A stretch of DNA of 57,028 bases, from contig CAYXFB010000009.1 of assembly GCA_964464145.1 (NCBI GenBank), forward strand, positions 1 to 57,028, written 5' to 3'. This DNA comes from UBA5399 sp964464145. GTDB lineage: Bacteria > Bacillota > Clostridia > Christensenellales > Christensenellaceae. The translations under genes were made by a program, and so were the position numbers. Below the pieces are notes generated by a model. It was not told where the DNA came from and did not search any database. It worked only from the letters and a program-made list of their open reading frames with translations. This document shows, one piece after another, positions 1-8,537 of the stretch. Positions within the stretch are counted from its first letter, which is position 1. Every line of letters begins with the position of its first letter.

Positions 1-1467
1 GCTTTAGTTGCACTGCTTTTGGTACTTATGTTTGTGCTTGGCGCGGCCGGTGCGGTCTACGCGGCGGATACGGATCCCACCACGGCGCCTTCGCCCACGC
101 ACACCGTGATGCCCACGCCCACGCCGGATATACTTACAATAAACAACCAGTATACGGACGGGGATATGAGCTCTTCCTATCAGGATGGCTACACACCCAT
201 GATACGCGACGGCAGAGCCGTTATAGTGCTGCCGCTCAATGTTAAAATAGGCGCGCTTATGCCGGGCACTTCTCAGCTGGTGACATCCATAGATCTTGGA
301 ACCACGGGAGACCCCTTTGTTATAAGCAATTACGATAGAAGCGTGCCCATATCGGGCGATCGCTGCATAGTAAAGTATGAGATCCCGCTTACCTGGCCGC
401 GCACAAACGGCTCCTTCCCGGTGGTTATATCCGTGACCTCCACACTGGCCGACGGCAGCGTGGAGGCGCAGAACTTTCCGCTGTATGTGAACATAACGGA
501 CGGGCCCGGACCCACGCCCGAGCCCACAATGACGCCCATGCCGGAGCCCGCGCCCTCTCAGCCCGTTTCTCAGCCCAAGGTCATAATGAGCAATTACTCC
601 GTGACGCCCGACCCCTGCTACGCGGGCGATGTGTTCACGGTGAACGTTACGCTCACGAACACGAGCGAAAAAACCTCCGTTCAGAACATGACGGCCACCT
701 ACAAGAGCGAGACCACCGACCTCATCCCGCAGGACGGTGCGGGAACCACCTACATCACGGGCATAGAGGCGGGCGGCACAGCCAATTTTTCGTTCAGCAT
801 GGAAGTGCGAGCAGACGCGGAGCCCAAGCCACAGAAAATAAACCTCAATCTTTCATACGAGGACAACAAAACAACGCAATACACCTACGAGGATCAGATA
901 ACTGTGCAGGTGCGCCAGCACATACGCCTGGAGTTCGATCCGCCCAAGTTTGCCCCCTCCGTTATGGAGGGCGAATCCATACAGGGTACGCTCAATCTTT
1001 ATAACAAGGGCAAAAATACGCTGTACAACGTTACCGTGGCGATGCAGATACCCGGCATAGCGCCTGAAAGCACGGCTTTTTTGGGCAACATGGAATCGGG
1101 CGCAAGCAAGACGGCCGATATATACGCGGCGGTGGGCCCGTCCGCGGAGGACCCGGAGGCCGCTGTGCAGTACGGTCCGGTGAGCGGCAAGTATCTCGTG
1201 ACCTATGAGGACGAATACGGCACGGAGTACGAGCTGGAGGTGCCCGTTGAAACCAGCATAATGGAAATGCAGCCCATGGATCCGGGAATGATGGATCCCG
1301 GCATGATGGAGGAGCCGCCTGACGAAGGTTTCGTTATGCCCTGGTGGGGCTGGGTTGCCATAGCGGGCGGCGCGGCAATAATAGTGGGCGTGGCGGTTTC
1401 CGTTGCCAAAAAGAAGAAGCGCGAAAAGCAGCTGCTGGAGGATATGGACGACGATGAGCTTTCTTGA
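1..1467 (+). CDS. Exported CARDB/NEW3-like protein with C-terminal membrane anchor (5' partial)
   Basis: The frame is open from the first base, so the true start lies upstream of the window. The visible N-terminus is a hydrophobic signal segment ending near AVYAAD. Then come Thr/Pro-rich stretches, two or three beta-rich extracellular domains of the CARDB/NEW3 kind separated by a Pro-rich linker (about bases 500-580), and a Met/Pro-rich stretch. One membrane helix (WWGWVAIAGGAAIIVGVAV) and a KKKK tail follow, placing the bulk outside the cell. Its last 14 bases overlap the next gene, a MacB/FtsX-type permease, so the two are translationally coupled and probably form one complex. No ATPase is in view; it should lie just upstream. 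Function is inferred from context. Partner role: fairly sure. Domain family: moderately sure. Confidence 0.75.
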   Translation, partial: ALVALLLVLMFVLGAAGAVYAADTDPTTAPSPTHTVMPTPTPDILTINNQYTDGDMSSSYQDGYTPMIRDGRAVIVLPLNVKIGALMPGTSQLVTSIDLGTTGDPFVISNYDRSVPISGDRCIVKYEIPLTWPRTNGSFPVVISVTSTLADGSVEAQNFPLYVNITDGPGPTPEPTMTPMPEPAPSQPVSQPKVIMSNYSVTPDPCYAGDVFTVNVTLTNTSEKTSVQNMTATYKSETTDLIPQDGAGTTYITGIEAGGTANFSFSMEVRADAEPKPQKINLNLSYEDNKTTQYTYEDQITVQVRQHIRLEFDPPKFAPSVMEGESIQGTLNLYNKGKNTLYNVTVAMQIPGIAPESTAFLGNMESGASKTADIYAAVGPSAEDPEAAVQYGPVSGKYLVTYEDEYGTEYELEVPVETSIMEMQPMDPGMMDPGMMEEPPDEGFVMPWWGWVAIAGGAAIIVGVAVSVAKKKKREKQLLEDMDDDELS

Positions 1468-2815
1468 TGTAATAGCGCTGGCCGCGAGCAATCTGTGGCG
1501 CAGAAGGCTACGAACTTTCCTCACCATACTCGGCGTTATAATCGGCACCGCCTGCATAATAATAATGGTGGCGCTGGGGCTGGGCAATTTGGAGCAGTTC
1601 AACGAAAGCATTATGCAGAACGCCAACCTCACGCAGATAGAGATATACAACTACGGCGGCGGAATGGGCGGAGGCAGCTCCTCCACCAAGCTCAATGACA
1701 GCACCATTGAGCAATTCAAAGCCATACCCGGCGTCAAGAGCGCAACCGGGCTCATTGAGGTACCCTCCTATATGGTGATGGGAAAGTACACGAGCGGCAG
1801 CACTGTGTATGGAGTAGACCCCGCCGCTATGGATTTCAAATTCATGGAGGGCAGTGTATTCGGCGAAAATGATTCCATAGAGATAGTGATAGGCGCGAAC
1901 ACCCGCCAATATTTCACCGACCCCCGGCAGTCTCAGGATATGTTCGCTATGTCGGCGGGCGTTACATATGTGGGCGGCGGCTCATATATGATGGACGAGG
2001 ATTATCAAGAGCCGACCGGCCCTGATGTAAACTGGACGGAAGAGAATTTGAAATACTACCCCTATTGGAGCGACGGCAAGGAGGAAGAATTCACGCCCGA
2101 CCGACCGGCGCCCAAGGAGTATAAGGCGCGTATATCCGGCATATTAGAGCAATCGGACAGCCAGAAGAGCTACAGCATGTATATGAGCATACCCGCTGCA
2201 AACAAATTGATCCGCGAAAACAAAAAGCTGCTTGAGGGTATGGGCGTGCGTGCGGGCAACTATACGCAGGCCTACGTGAACGCGGTGGATGTGGACAGCG
2301 TGGCTTCGGTGCTGCAGCAGATAAAGGACATGGGCTATCAGGCGTACAGCCCCACAGAGTGGATAACTCAAATGCAGGACGAGCAGATGCGCCAGCAGTC
2401 TCAGCTCATAGCAATAGGCCTTATATCGCTGTTCGTTTCAGCCATAGGCATAGCCAACACAATGCTGGCCAGCATATTGGAGCGCCGGCGCGAGATAGGC
2501 GTTATGAAGGTCATAGGCCTCTCCATAAGCAAAATAAACCTCATGTTCCTTGTGGAGGCAGCCATGATAGGGCTGCTGGGCGGAGTAATCGGCCTTATCA
2601 TAAGCTACATCGTGGGCTTTGTGGTGAATCAGGGCGGCGGTGAAATGAGCTTTATGGGCATGTATTTCTCCGAGGGCGTGCGGCTTTCCATCACCTGGTG
2701 GCTGGCGCTTGGCGCGGTGGGCATATCCACGGGCGTGGGCATAGTATCGGGTATATATCCGGCGCTTCAGGCCACGAAGATGAGCCCGCTCGAGGCCATT
2801 CGCGGCGGGGAATAG
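1454..2815 (+). CDS. ABC transporter permease, MacB/FtsX family
   Basis: The protein has 453 residues and the classic MacB layout. A first membrane helix near residues 17-45 (LTILGVIIGTACIIIMVALG) is followed by a large extracytoplasmic domain (about 50-315). Three C-terminal helices end in the family signature, with ANTMLASILERRREIGVMK at the start of the FtsX domain and YPALQATKMSPLEAIR at the end. I chose the ATG at 1454 because GGAGG sits 12 bases upstream and MSFLDVIALAASNLWRRR is the typical permease opening; a longer in-frame reading has no family support. It overlaps the upstream exported protein by 14 bases. Such permeases work with a LolD/MacB-type ATPase in export or in sensing envelope peptides; the substrate is unknown. 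The outer domain carries a Gly/Ser/Met-rich loop. Confidence 0.9.
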   Translation: MSFLDVIALAASNLWRRRLRTFLTILGVIIGTACIIIMVALGLGNLEQFNESIMQNANLTQIEIYNYGGGMGGGSSSTKLNDSTIEQFKAIPGVKSATGLIEVPSYMVMGKYTSGSTVYGVDPAAMDFKFMEGSVFGENDSIEIVIGANTRQYFTDPRQSQDMFAMSAGVTYVGGGSYMMDEDYQEPTGPDVNWTEENLKYYPYWSDGKEEEFTPDRPAPKEYKARISGILEQSDSQKSYSMYMSIPAANKLIRENKKLLEGMGVRAGNYTQAYVNAVDVDSVASVLQQIKDMGYQAYSPTEWITQMQDEQMRQQSQLIAIGLISLFVSAIGIANTMLASILERRREIGVMKVIGLSISKINLMFLVEAAMIGLLGGVIGLIISYIVGFVVNQGGGEMSFMGMYFSEGVRLSITWWLALGAVGISTGVGIVSGIYPALQATKMSPLEAIRGGE

Positions 2816-2837
2816 GCACAACATTACGCGCACCCCC

Positions 2838-2874
2838 AAAAAGGAGGCTCCCATGCGGGAACCTCCTTTTTTTA
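2838..2874 (+). terminator. Bidirectional rho-independent terminator
   Basis: AAAAAGGAGG and TCCC pair with GGGA and CCTCCTTTTT around an ATGC loop, with A and T runs on both flanks. It lies between the convergent permease (+) and lipoprotein (-) genes and can serve both. Confidence 0.85.
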
Positions 2875-2898
2875 TTCCACGCTCGCTTTTTTCGCTTA

Positions 2899-4473
2899 TC
2901 AATTCATATCCGTCGGCATACTAAGCACCACTATGCCGCCGTCCAGCGCGTTCACAAACACTTCTTCATTATAGCCGGTGTATCTATAGCCATCACCTAT
3001 ATCCGTCCCCACTGCGCTGAACCTCCAAACCGGCACTGCCAGCGCGCTCTGCGTGTCGTCCTTGGCATTTATGTAGCCCATAAATAGCTTTGCCTGCGTC
3101 ACCTCATATTCCATGCGCTCCATACCCTCGCCGGTTAGAAATGAATTTTTATAATACAGATGATCAACCGCCCTTCCCTTGATCTCATCAAAACTCAAAA
3201 GCTCTGTATCTTCGGCCACCCGCTCAAACTCGACAGCGGGCGCCGACCAAGAAAAGTCCAGCACATTACCCGTCTCGTCCAGCAGCATATTGCCCGTTTC
3301 CATAAAAAACGGCGCAGCATAATAGGTTGCTGTTTTATCATTTCTATCTTCGCTGCCCCCGCTTTGCGGCATAACGCTGGGTACGCCGCCAATTTGCCGC
3401 ACAAATACTATATAGCAACCCGGCCTGTCATAGGTGGCGTTCTCGTAACCCTCCCAATCATTAGCGTCTGGTCTGGGCGAATAAAACGCCCGCTCACAGC
3501 TCATTATCTGCACGCCACCCATATCCAACGACTTAAAAATGTTTATCGCTTTTTGTTGCATAGCCGCTAAATCTATTTTGTTTTCCGACATACGCGCTTT
3601 CATATCCTCCCAATGCTTTGCATACTCCTGTACGCGCAGCAGCTCCGCATCTCGATAATCATCCGGCATGGTCTCGGCACGCGCCCTGTCCGCCTCCACA
3701 AAGCCAAGCTGCATATCAACATCGCTTTCGCTCGTGCTATATGTTGAGCCCACGCCAAAGTAGGCGGTATACTCGGGGTCGTTTGTGGCGCTCACAGTGT
3801 AGTCCACACCATCAATATTCGTCACCAGCGAAACTTCATGCTTACCCGAATCCAAATCCGGCTCACCCGTTTCATAATCTCGACTGTAATCAAACTCAGT
3901 AGTTGCCGGTACAAGCGTATTTTCCTCGGGAGCGGCGGCATAATCCGCCTCCGCCTCCTTTATATAGCCACGTATGGCTTCAGGCGTTTCCCCATCCTCC
4001 CCCGCTTCGGAACGAGCCAGCGACTGCTTTAGCTCCACTATACGCTCCTCATAATATTCCTTCGTGTTGGGCATTGGATATTGATAATACGTATGCTCTC
4101 CCGGAATAAGCTTGGCTATCATATCATCCACCTGCTGCTGGGTGAAAGTAGCCTTGCGCAGCTTCACCACCGGAAACTTTTCCACATCCGGCACCTGCAC
4201 GTCTATATCCGCTCTTACTATAAATTTTTCGCCCTTCTTTATTTCCTCTGTCCAACGCTGTGATGTTTTATATGCCACCGGCTCAAAATGCTCTATTTCC
4301 GGCGGTTGCGCGGTCTCGCCCGTTTGAGTTGGCGCGGGCGTTTCCTTTATGGCCTCCTGTCTCACGTCCTCCCGCTTGTTTACCACCGGCTCCACCTCGG
4401 GTGTGGGCTGGCAGGCAGTAAAACACATCGCCACGCATAATATGATCGCTATAATTGACATGCCCTTTTTCAT
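2899..4473 (-). CDS. Uncharacterised lipoprotein, possibly DUF6034-like
   Basis: The 524-residue protein starts with a lipoprotein signal peptide (MKKGMSIIAIILCVAMCFTAC), so Cys21 should be lipidated and the protein held on the outer face of the membrane. After the lipobox come a Pro/Thr/Glu-rich linker (about 22-60) and a large soluble region with no membrane segments and no catalytic motif I recognise. The opening CQPTPE followed by a VVNK segment recalls a family of large Clostridia lipoproteins of unknown function (DUF6034 as I remember it; not verified). A GGGGGA ribosome site precedes the ATG. It stands alone, ending at a terminator shared with the convergent permease gene. I do not assign a function. 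Confidence 0.8.
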   Translation of the reverse strand: MKKGMSIIAIILCVAMCFTACQPTPEVEPVVNKREDVRQEAIKETPAPTQTGETAQPPEIEHFEPVAYKTSQRWTEEIKKGEKFIVRADIDVQVPDVEKFPVVKLRKATFTQQQVDDMIAKLIPGEHTYYQYPMPNTKEYYEERIVELKQSLARSEAGEDGETPEAIRGYIKEAEADYAAAPEENTLVPATTEFDYSRDYETGEPDLDSGKHEVSLVTNIDGVDYTVSATNDPEYTAYFGVGSTYSTSESDVDMQLGFVEADRARAETMPDDYRDAELLRVQEYAKHWEDMKARMSENKIDLAAMQQKAINIFKSLDMGGVQIMSCERAFYSPRPDANDWEGYENATYDRPGCYIVFVRQIGGVPSVMPQSGGSEDRNDKTATYYAAPFFMETGNMLLDETGNVLDFSWSAPAVEFERVAEDTELLSFDEIKGRAVDHLYYKNSFLTGEGMERMEYEVTQAKLFMGYINAKDDTQSALAVPVWRFSAVGTDIGDGYRYTGYNEEVFVNALDGGIVVLSMPTDMN

Positions 4474-4561
4474 ACCCTATCCCCCTTGTATGATTAATAT
4501 ACCCATTTTACTATATATGTCGTTTGCAGTTGTTAGGGCCTCGTAAAAATATAGTTAACAA

Positions 4562-4588
4562 AAAAAGCGCCCAGCGAACGCTTCTTTT
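4562..4588 (-). terminator. Rho-independent terminator after the SDR gene
   Basis: Read on the minus strand, AAGCG pairs with CGCTT around a nine-base loop and is followed by a T run. It lies just downstream of the SDR gene that ends at 4603. Confidence 0.7.
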
Positions 4589-4602
4589 TAATCGTAGATG
4601 AT

Positions 4603-5367
4603 CTACAGCGTATACCCGCCGTCCACCGAAAGCACGGCGCCCGTGGCATACTGCATCTCGTCCGTGGCGAAGGCGAGGCAACCGTAGGCTATGTCTATAG
4701 GCCTGCCCATGTGCATCATGGGACGGTCGTAGGAGAGCTTCTCGAACTTTTCCTGCGGGTTTTCAGATTCGTCCAGCACCTTTTGCACAAGCGGCGTCAT
4801 CACCCGGCCGGGACACACGCAGTTTATGCGCACGCCGGAAAGCGCGAAGTCCGTAGCCGCGCTCTTTGACATCATTATCACAGCCGCCTTGGAGGTGTTG
4901 TATACTATCTGGCCGGGTATGGCGGCAAGGCCGGCCTCGGAGGCTATGTTTATTATGGAGCCGCTCTTTTGCGCCGTCATTACCTCCAGCACGTATTTCA
5001 TACACAGAAAAACGCCGTCCACATTCACGCTCAGTATTTTGCGCCACGCGGCAAAGTCCGTTTCGGCAGCCGTTCCCTCTATGAATATGCCCGCGTTGTT
5101 CACCAGTATATCAAGGCGCGAAAATTTCGCCGCAACGGCGGCAATAGCGTCCTTAACGCTCTGCTCGCTCGTAACGTCCATCTGGAAGGCCGCCGCGCTG
5201 CCTCCCGCCGCCGCTATTTCGTCCGCCGCGCGCTGGGCCGCCGCGCCATCCATATCCAGTATGGCTACAGCAGCCCCCTCAGACGCAAAGAGCTTGGCCG
5301 TCTCCAGCCCTATCCCGGACGCCGCGCCCGTTATGGCGGCTATTTTACCATCCAGCCTGTTTCCCAT
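4603..5367 (-). CDS. SDR-family NAD(P)-dependent oxidoreductase
   Basis: This is a classical short-chain dehydrogenase of 254 residues. It has the dinucleotide motif TGAASGIG (13-20), NNAG (90-93), catalytic Ser143, the Tyr156-x3-Lys160 pair (YNTSK) and the C-terminal DGGYTL seen in many cytosolic SDRs. An Asp after the second strand (LDMD, about 37-40) suggests preference for NAD over NADP. It is a single-gene unit with its own terminator, next to nrdG but separated by about 120 bases, so neighbours give no hint of substrate. Typical substrates of this subgroup are sugars, polyols, steroids or 3-hydroxyacyl compounds. Family is certain; substrate unknown. Confidence 0.92.
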   Translation of the reverse strand: MGNRLDGKIAAITGAASGIGLETAKLFASEGAAVAILDMDGAAAQRAADEIAAAGGSAAAFQMDVTSEQSVKDAIAAVAAKFSRLDILVNNAGIFIEGTAAETDFAAWRKILSVNVDGVFLCMKYVLEVMTAQKSGSIINIASEAGLAAIPGQIVYNTSKAAVIMMSKSAATDFALSGVRINCVCPGRVMTPLVQKVLDESENPQEKFEKLSYDRPMMHMGRPIDIAYGCLAFATDEMQYATGAVLSVDGGYTL

Positions 5368-5448
5368 CTTGCGTACCCTCCTTGGAGCTTTATACCTTCT
5401 GTCTAAATAATACGCCTATGGCACGCTCTTGGCAACGTAAAAAATGAA

Positions 5449-5469
5449 AAAACCGTCCGAAGACGGCTT
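5449..5469 (-). terminator. Rho-independent terminator after nrdDG
   Basis: On the minus strand, CCGTC-TTCG-GACGG (5453-5466) is a UUCG-tetraloop hairpin followed by six T. It sits directly after the nrdG stop codon. Confidence 0.85.
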
Positions 5470-5488
5470 ATCTTTCATACAATATATA

Positions 5489-6022
5489 TCAGCCCGCGTT
5501 CCAGTATTCGCACTGCCTCAACACCGCGCGTCGCTCTTTAAGCGAAGCGGGCAGATCGAGTATGCGCTGATTGGCGGAGCCGCGAAACGGCAGCGCCAGA
5601 TTGCGCTGCGCCAGCACGAAACGCCCGTCTATCAGCGTATCCGCACAACCGAGCAGTCTTGCGGCCTCCGCGTTGCCGCTGTTCATAAGCTCTTCAAATG
5701 TATATCCCGTGTATATCGCAAGGTCTAGCCCGGCGGCTCTTATATCCTCCGCCAGCGGAAGCAGCGCCGCCGCTTGCAGCATGGGCTCGCCGCCGCTGAA
5801 GGTAACGCCGGTCAAAAGCGGATTTTTGCTTATGCGCGCGAAAAGCTGCTCGTGCGTATATTCCACGCCGCCCTCCTTTTGCTGCGCTTGCTGGTTGTGG
5901 CAGCCCGCGCAGCCATGCGGACAGCCCTGCATGAAAATAGTTATCCTCAGCCCCGGCCCGTCCGTTATGGAATCGTCCACTATGCCCGCGACGCGTATTT
6001 TATCCGAGGTTGTGCTTGACAC
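5489..6022 (-). CDS. nrdG: Anaerobic ribonucleoside-triphosphate reductase activating protein
   Basis: A radical-SAM activase that installs the glycyl radical on NrdD in the cytoplasm. It has the motif Cys34-x3-Cys38-x2-Cys41 (CPHGCAGC) for the 4Fe-4S cluster, DGPGLR just before it and the SAM-contact motif TFSGGEP. I chose the GTG at 6022: GAGGAGG lies six bases upstream, and the resulting 177 residues match the usual NrdG length and opening (KIRVAGIVDDSITDGPG). A longer reading to 6076 has no such site. The start overlaps the end of nrdD by 23 bases, so the two are translationally coupled. Regulation should follow the NrdR boxes upstream of nrdD. Confidence 0.93.
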   Translation of the reverse strand: MSSTTSDKIRVAGIVDDSITDGPGLRITIFMQGCPHGCAGCHNQQAQQKEGGVEYTHEQLFARISKNPLLTGVTFSGGEPMLQAAALLPLAEDIRAAGLDLAIYTGYTFEELMNSGNAEAARLLGCADTLIDGRFVLAQRNLALPFRGSANQRILDLPASLKERRAVLRQCEYWNAG

Positions 6023-8327
6023 GGTCGGCCTCCTCAGAACGTTTTGCGTTGTTGAATCTGTCAAGCGTGCCCACAAGGTAGCCGGTTATGCGGCGAATGC
6101 GCTCAAAGCCCACCGGGCCGTCCTCCTCATGCCTGCCGCAGCCGGGGCATTCCTCGTCTATTATGCCGTTGTATCCGCACACGGGGTCGCGGTCTACCGG
6201 GTGGTTCACAGAGCCGTAGCCAATGCCCGCCTCCTTCATGGCGCGCACCACCTTCTCGAAGGCCAGCACGTTTTTAGAGGCGTCGCCATCCAGCTCCACG
6301 TATGTTATGTGGCCTGCATTCGTAAGCGCGTGGTAGGGCGCTTCAAGCTGTATCTTATCGTAGGCCGATATGGGAAAATACACTGGTATGTGGAAACCGT
6401 TCGTATAGTATTCCCTGTCCGTAACGCCCTCTATCTCGCCGTATTTTTTTCTGTCTATTTTTATGAAGCGACCCGCCAGCCCCTCCGCCGGGGTGGCCAG
6501 CAGCGTAAAGTTCAGCCCGCTTTCCGCGCTCATGCGGTCTAGGTAATCGCGCATGAAGCCCACTATTTCCAAGCCGAGATTTTTAGACTCCGCCGTCTGG
6601 CCGTGGTGGCTGCCCGTGAGAGCGGTAAGCGCCTCCGCAAGACCTATGAAGCCCACGGACAGCGTGCCGTTTTTGAGTATCTCGCCAATTTCGTCATCTA
6701 GTGAAAGCTGATCGGAGCCCATCCATATGCCCTGCCCCATCAGGAAGGGAAAGTTGCGCACCTTCTTTTTAGACTGTATGCTGAACCTGTCCAGCAGTTG
6801 CGTTGTTACAAGATCCATCTTGCGTTCCAGCTCCTCGAAGAACCACTCTATATCGCCCTTGCTGTTTATGGCTATGCGCGGCAGATTTATGGATGTAAAG
6901 CTAAGGTTGCCGCGGCCGTAAGTTATCTGCTTTTCTTTATCATAGGTGTTGCCTAAAACGCGCGTGCGGCAGCCCATGTAGGCGACCTCGGTCTCCGGCC
7001 TGCCCTCTTCGTAATACATATTGTTGAAGGGCGCGTCCAAAAAGGAGAAGTTGGGGAACAGCCGCTTGGCGCTAACGCGGCAGGCAAGCTGAAAAAGATC
7101 GTAGTTCGGGTCCTCGGGGTTGTAATTCACGCCCTCTTTGACCTTGAAAATGTGTATGGGGAATATGGGCGTTTCGCCGTTGCCCATGCCCGCCTCGGTG
7201 GCCAGCAGCACATTTTTAACCACCATGCGCCCCTCGGGCGAAGTGTCCGTACCGTAGTTTATACTGGAGAATGGCGTTTGCGCGCCCGCGCGGCTGTGCA
7301 TGGTGTTGAGGTTATGCACCAGCGCCTCCATCGCCTGCGCCGTTTCGCGCTCCGTTTCGGCATAGGCCGTCTTGGTGGCGAAGGCCTGCACTGCGCGCAG
7401 CTTTTGCGCATCCTTTATTATTCCCGCAAAAGCGGATGTTTCAAGCGAAACATATTTTTCGTCCATTACGAGCGCCGGACCCATGCCCGCGTTCTCCGCC
7501 ACACCCGCGACTATCTTTTTGACATTTTCCAGCGTAAGACCCGCCTCCGGCGCTAAAAGCTCCGCCGCCTTGGCGAAGTTCGCGCAGTAGAGCTTGTGGT
7601 ATGTCTTGGCAACGCCAGCCGCCAGGCCATAATCGAAATTGGGTATGCTCTGCCCGCCGTGCTGGTCGTTCTGGTTTGATTGTATGGCTATGCAGGCCAG
7701 CGCCGCGTAGCTCTGTATGCTGTTTGGCTCGCGCAGAAAGCCGTGCCCGGTGGAGAAACCGCCCGCAAACAGCTTTTTTATGTCTATCTGGCAGCAGGTG
7801 GTTGTAAGCGTATAAAAATCGAAATCGTGTATGTGTATATCGCCGTCCGTGTGCGCCTTTGCCTGCTGGGAAGTCAGTATAAATTTCTCGTAATAGTCCT
7901 TCGCGCCCTCCGAGCCGTATTTAAGCATAACTCCCATCGCGGTGTCGCCATCTATATTGGCGTTGTCCCGCTTCATGTCGCTCATATCCGCCTCTTTGAA
8001 GGTAAGCTCGTCGAATATGCGCATCAGGCTGGTGTTCATTTCTCTTTTTTTGCTGCGCTCGGCGCGGTATAGTATGTATTTTTTGGCAACGAAGGCATAG
8101 CCGTTTTCCATCATAACGGCCTCCACCATATCCTGTATGTGCTCTATGTCGGGCGAGTTGGCGGAAAACTCCGCAACCAGTTTTTGCTCCACGATCCTGG
8201 CAAGCCTCAGACTCTCCTCTTCATCGTGGCGGCCGGCCGCCTCCATCGCCTTGTTTATGGCATTGGAAATTTTGGTAATATTGTACGGAACTGTGCGTCC
8301 GTCGCGTTTTTGAATAGTAGTGAACAT
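6000..8327 (-). CDS. nrdD: Anaerobic (class III) ribonucleoside-triphosphate reductase
   Basis: This 775-residue enzyme reduces ribonucleoside triphosphates to deoxyribonucleotides without oxygen, using a glycyl radical. The N-terminus (about 1-90) is an ATP-cone that senses ATP/dATP (opening KRDGRTVPYNITKI). The middle is the catalytic barrel. The C-terminus carries a Cys cluster (CGYNGIIDEECPGCG) for metal and the radical loop RITGYLVG with the radical glycine at about 749. AGGGGAG precedes the ATG. It forms an operon with nrdG, and the promoter carries two NrdR boxes. Its presence marks an anaerobic lifestyle. Family assignment is essentially certain. Confidence 0.97.
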   Translation of the reverse strand: MFTTIQKRDGRTVPYNITKISNAINKAMEAAGRHDEEESLRLARIVEQKLVAEFSANSPDIEHIQDMVEAVMMENGYAFVAKKYILYRAERSKKREMNTSLMRIFDELTFKEADMSDMKRDNANIDGDTAMGVMLKYGSEGAKDYYEKFILTSQQAKAHTDGDIHIHDFDFYTLTTTCCQIDIKKLFAGGFSTGHGFLREPNSIQSYAALACIAIQSNQNDQHGGQSIPNFDYGLAAGVAKTYHKLYCANFAKAAELLAPEAGLTLENVKKIVAGVAENAGMGPALVMDEKYVSLETSAFAGIIKDAQKLRAVQAFATKTAYAETERETAQAMEALVHNLNTMHSRAGAQTPFSSINYGTDTSPEGRMVVKNVLLATEAGMGNGETPIFPIHIFKVKEGVNYNPEDPNYDLFQLACRVSAKRLFPNFSFLDAPFNNMYYEEGRPETEVAYMGCRTRVLGNTYDKEKQITYGRGNLSFTSINLPRIAINSKGDIEWFFEELERKMDLVTTQLLDRFSIQSKKKVRNFPFLMGQGIWMGSDQLSLDDEIGEILKNGTLSVGFIGLAEALTALTGSHHGQTAESKNLGLEIVGFMRDYLDRMSAESGLNFTLLATPAEGLAGRFIKIDRKKYGEIEGVTDREYYTNGFHIPVYFPISAYDKIQLEAPYHALTNAGHITYVELDGDASKNVLAFEKVVRAMKEAGIGYGSVNHPVDRDPVCGYNGIIDEECPGCGRHEEDGPVGFERIRRITGYLVGTLDRFNNAKRSEEADRVKHNLG

Positions 8328-8359
8328 ATCTTTTCTCCCCTGTTTAGCTGTTGCCTTTC

Positions 8360-8375
8360 GGCATATATATAGTGT
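8360..8375 (-). promoter_or_regulatory. NrdR box 1 (promoter-proximal)
   Basis: The 16-mer reads GGCATATATATAGTGT on the plus strand. Its last twelve bases match the NrdR consensus acaCwATATaTwGtgt; the outer left arm has drifted. It lies just downstream of the predicted -10 element. Confidence 0.7.
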
Positions 8376-8383
8376 ACCCTACC

Positions 8384-8412
8384 ATTCTTGCACACTATAT
8401 ATTGCTTGTCAA
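8384..8412 (-). promoter_or_regulatory. nrdD promoter
   Basis: On the minus strand a perfect -35 TTGACA (8407-8412) is separated by 17 bases from a -10 AAGAAT (8384-8389). An NrdR box occupies the spacer and a second lies just downstream, which is a typical repressor layout. Confidence 0.65.
8392..8407 (-). promoter_or_regulatory. NrdR box 2 (promoter-distal)
   Basis: ACACTATATATTGCTT on the plus strand matches about 14 of 16 positions of the NrdR consensus. It is 32 bases from box 1 start-to-start, about three helical turns, as expected for cooperative NrdR binding. Confidence 0.8.
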
Positions 8413-8439
8413 GGGTGATATTGCCATAGTTACTTCAAT

Positions 8440-8478
8440 ATAAAAAGCGAAAATACCTCGCGCCCGCGTATATCGCTT
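8440..8478 (-). terminator. Rho-independent terminator after the diguanylate cyclase gene
   Basis: Minus-strand AAGCGA (8473-8478) pairs with TCGCTT (8445-8450), with an inner ATAC/GTAT pairing, followed by TTTATA. It lies between the cyclase stop and the nrdD promoter. Confidence 0.65.
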
Positions 8479-8537
8479 CATTGCTGTATCATATTATCGT
8501 TTTCGTAATTTTTCGGCCGATACTTCGCCGCAATTTT

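Noticed and set aside
853..1650. Minus-strand frame of 265 codons opposite the exported protein and permease start
   Set aside because: Histidine/arginine-rich composition typical of a reverse-frame artefact; both plus-strand genes are well supported.
4603..5367. SDR gene as part of the nrdDG operon
   Set aside because: A strong UUCG terminator at 5449-5469 lies between nrdG and this gene.
6160..6200. Metal site of NrdD with Asp in place of the first cysteine (RDPVCGY)
   Set aside because: I recall the same HPVDRDPVCGY sequence in other Firmicutes NrdD proteins, so it is probably normal for the group; not verified.
7152..7556. Several plus-strand open frames inside nrdD (for example 7152-7556)
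   Set aside because: All are antisense to a certain gene and have no family features.
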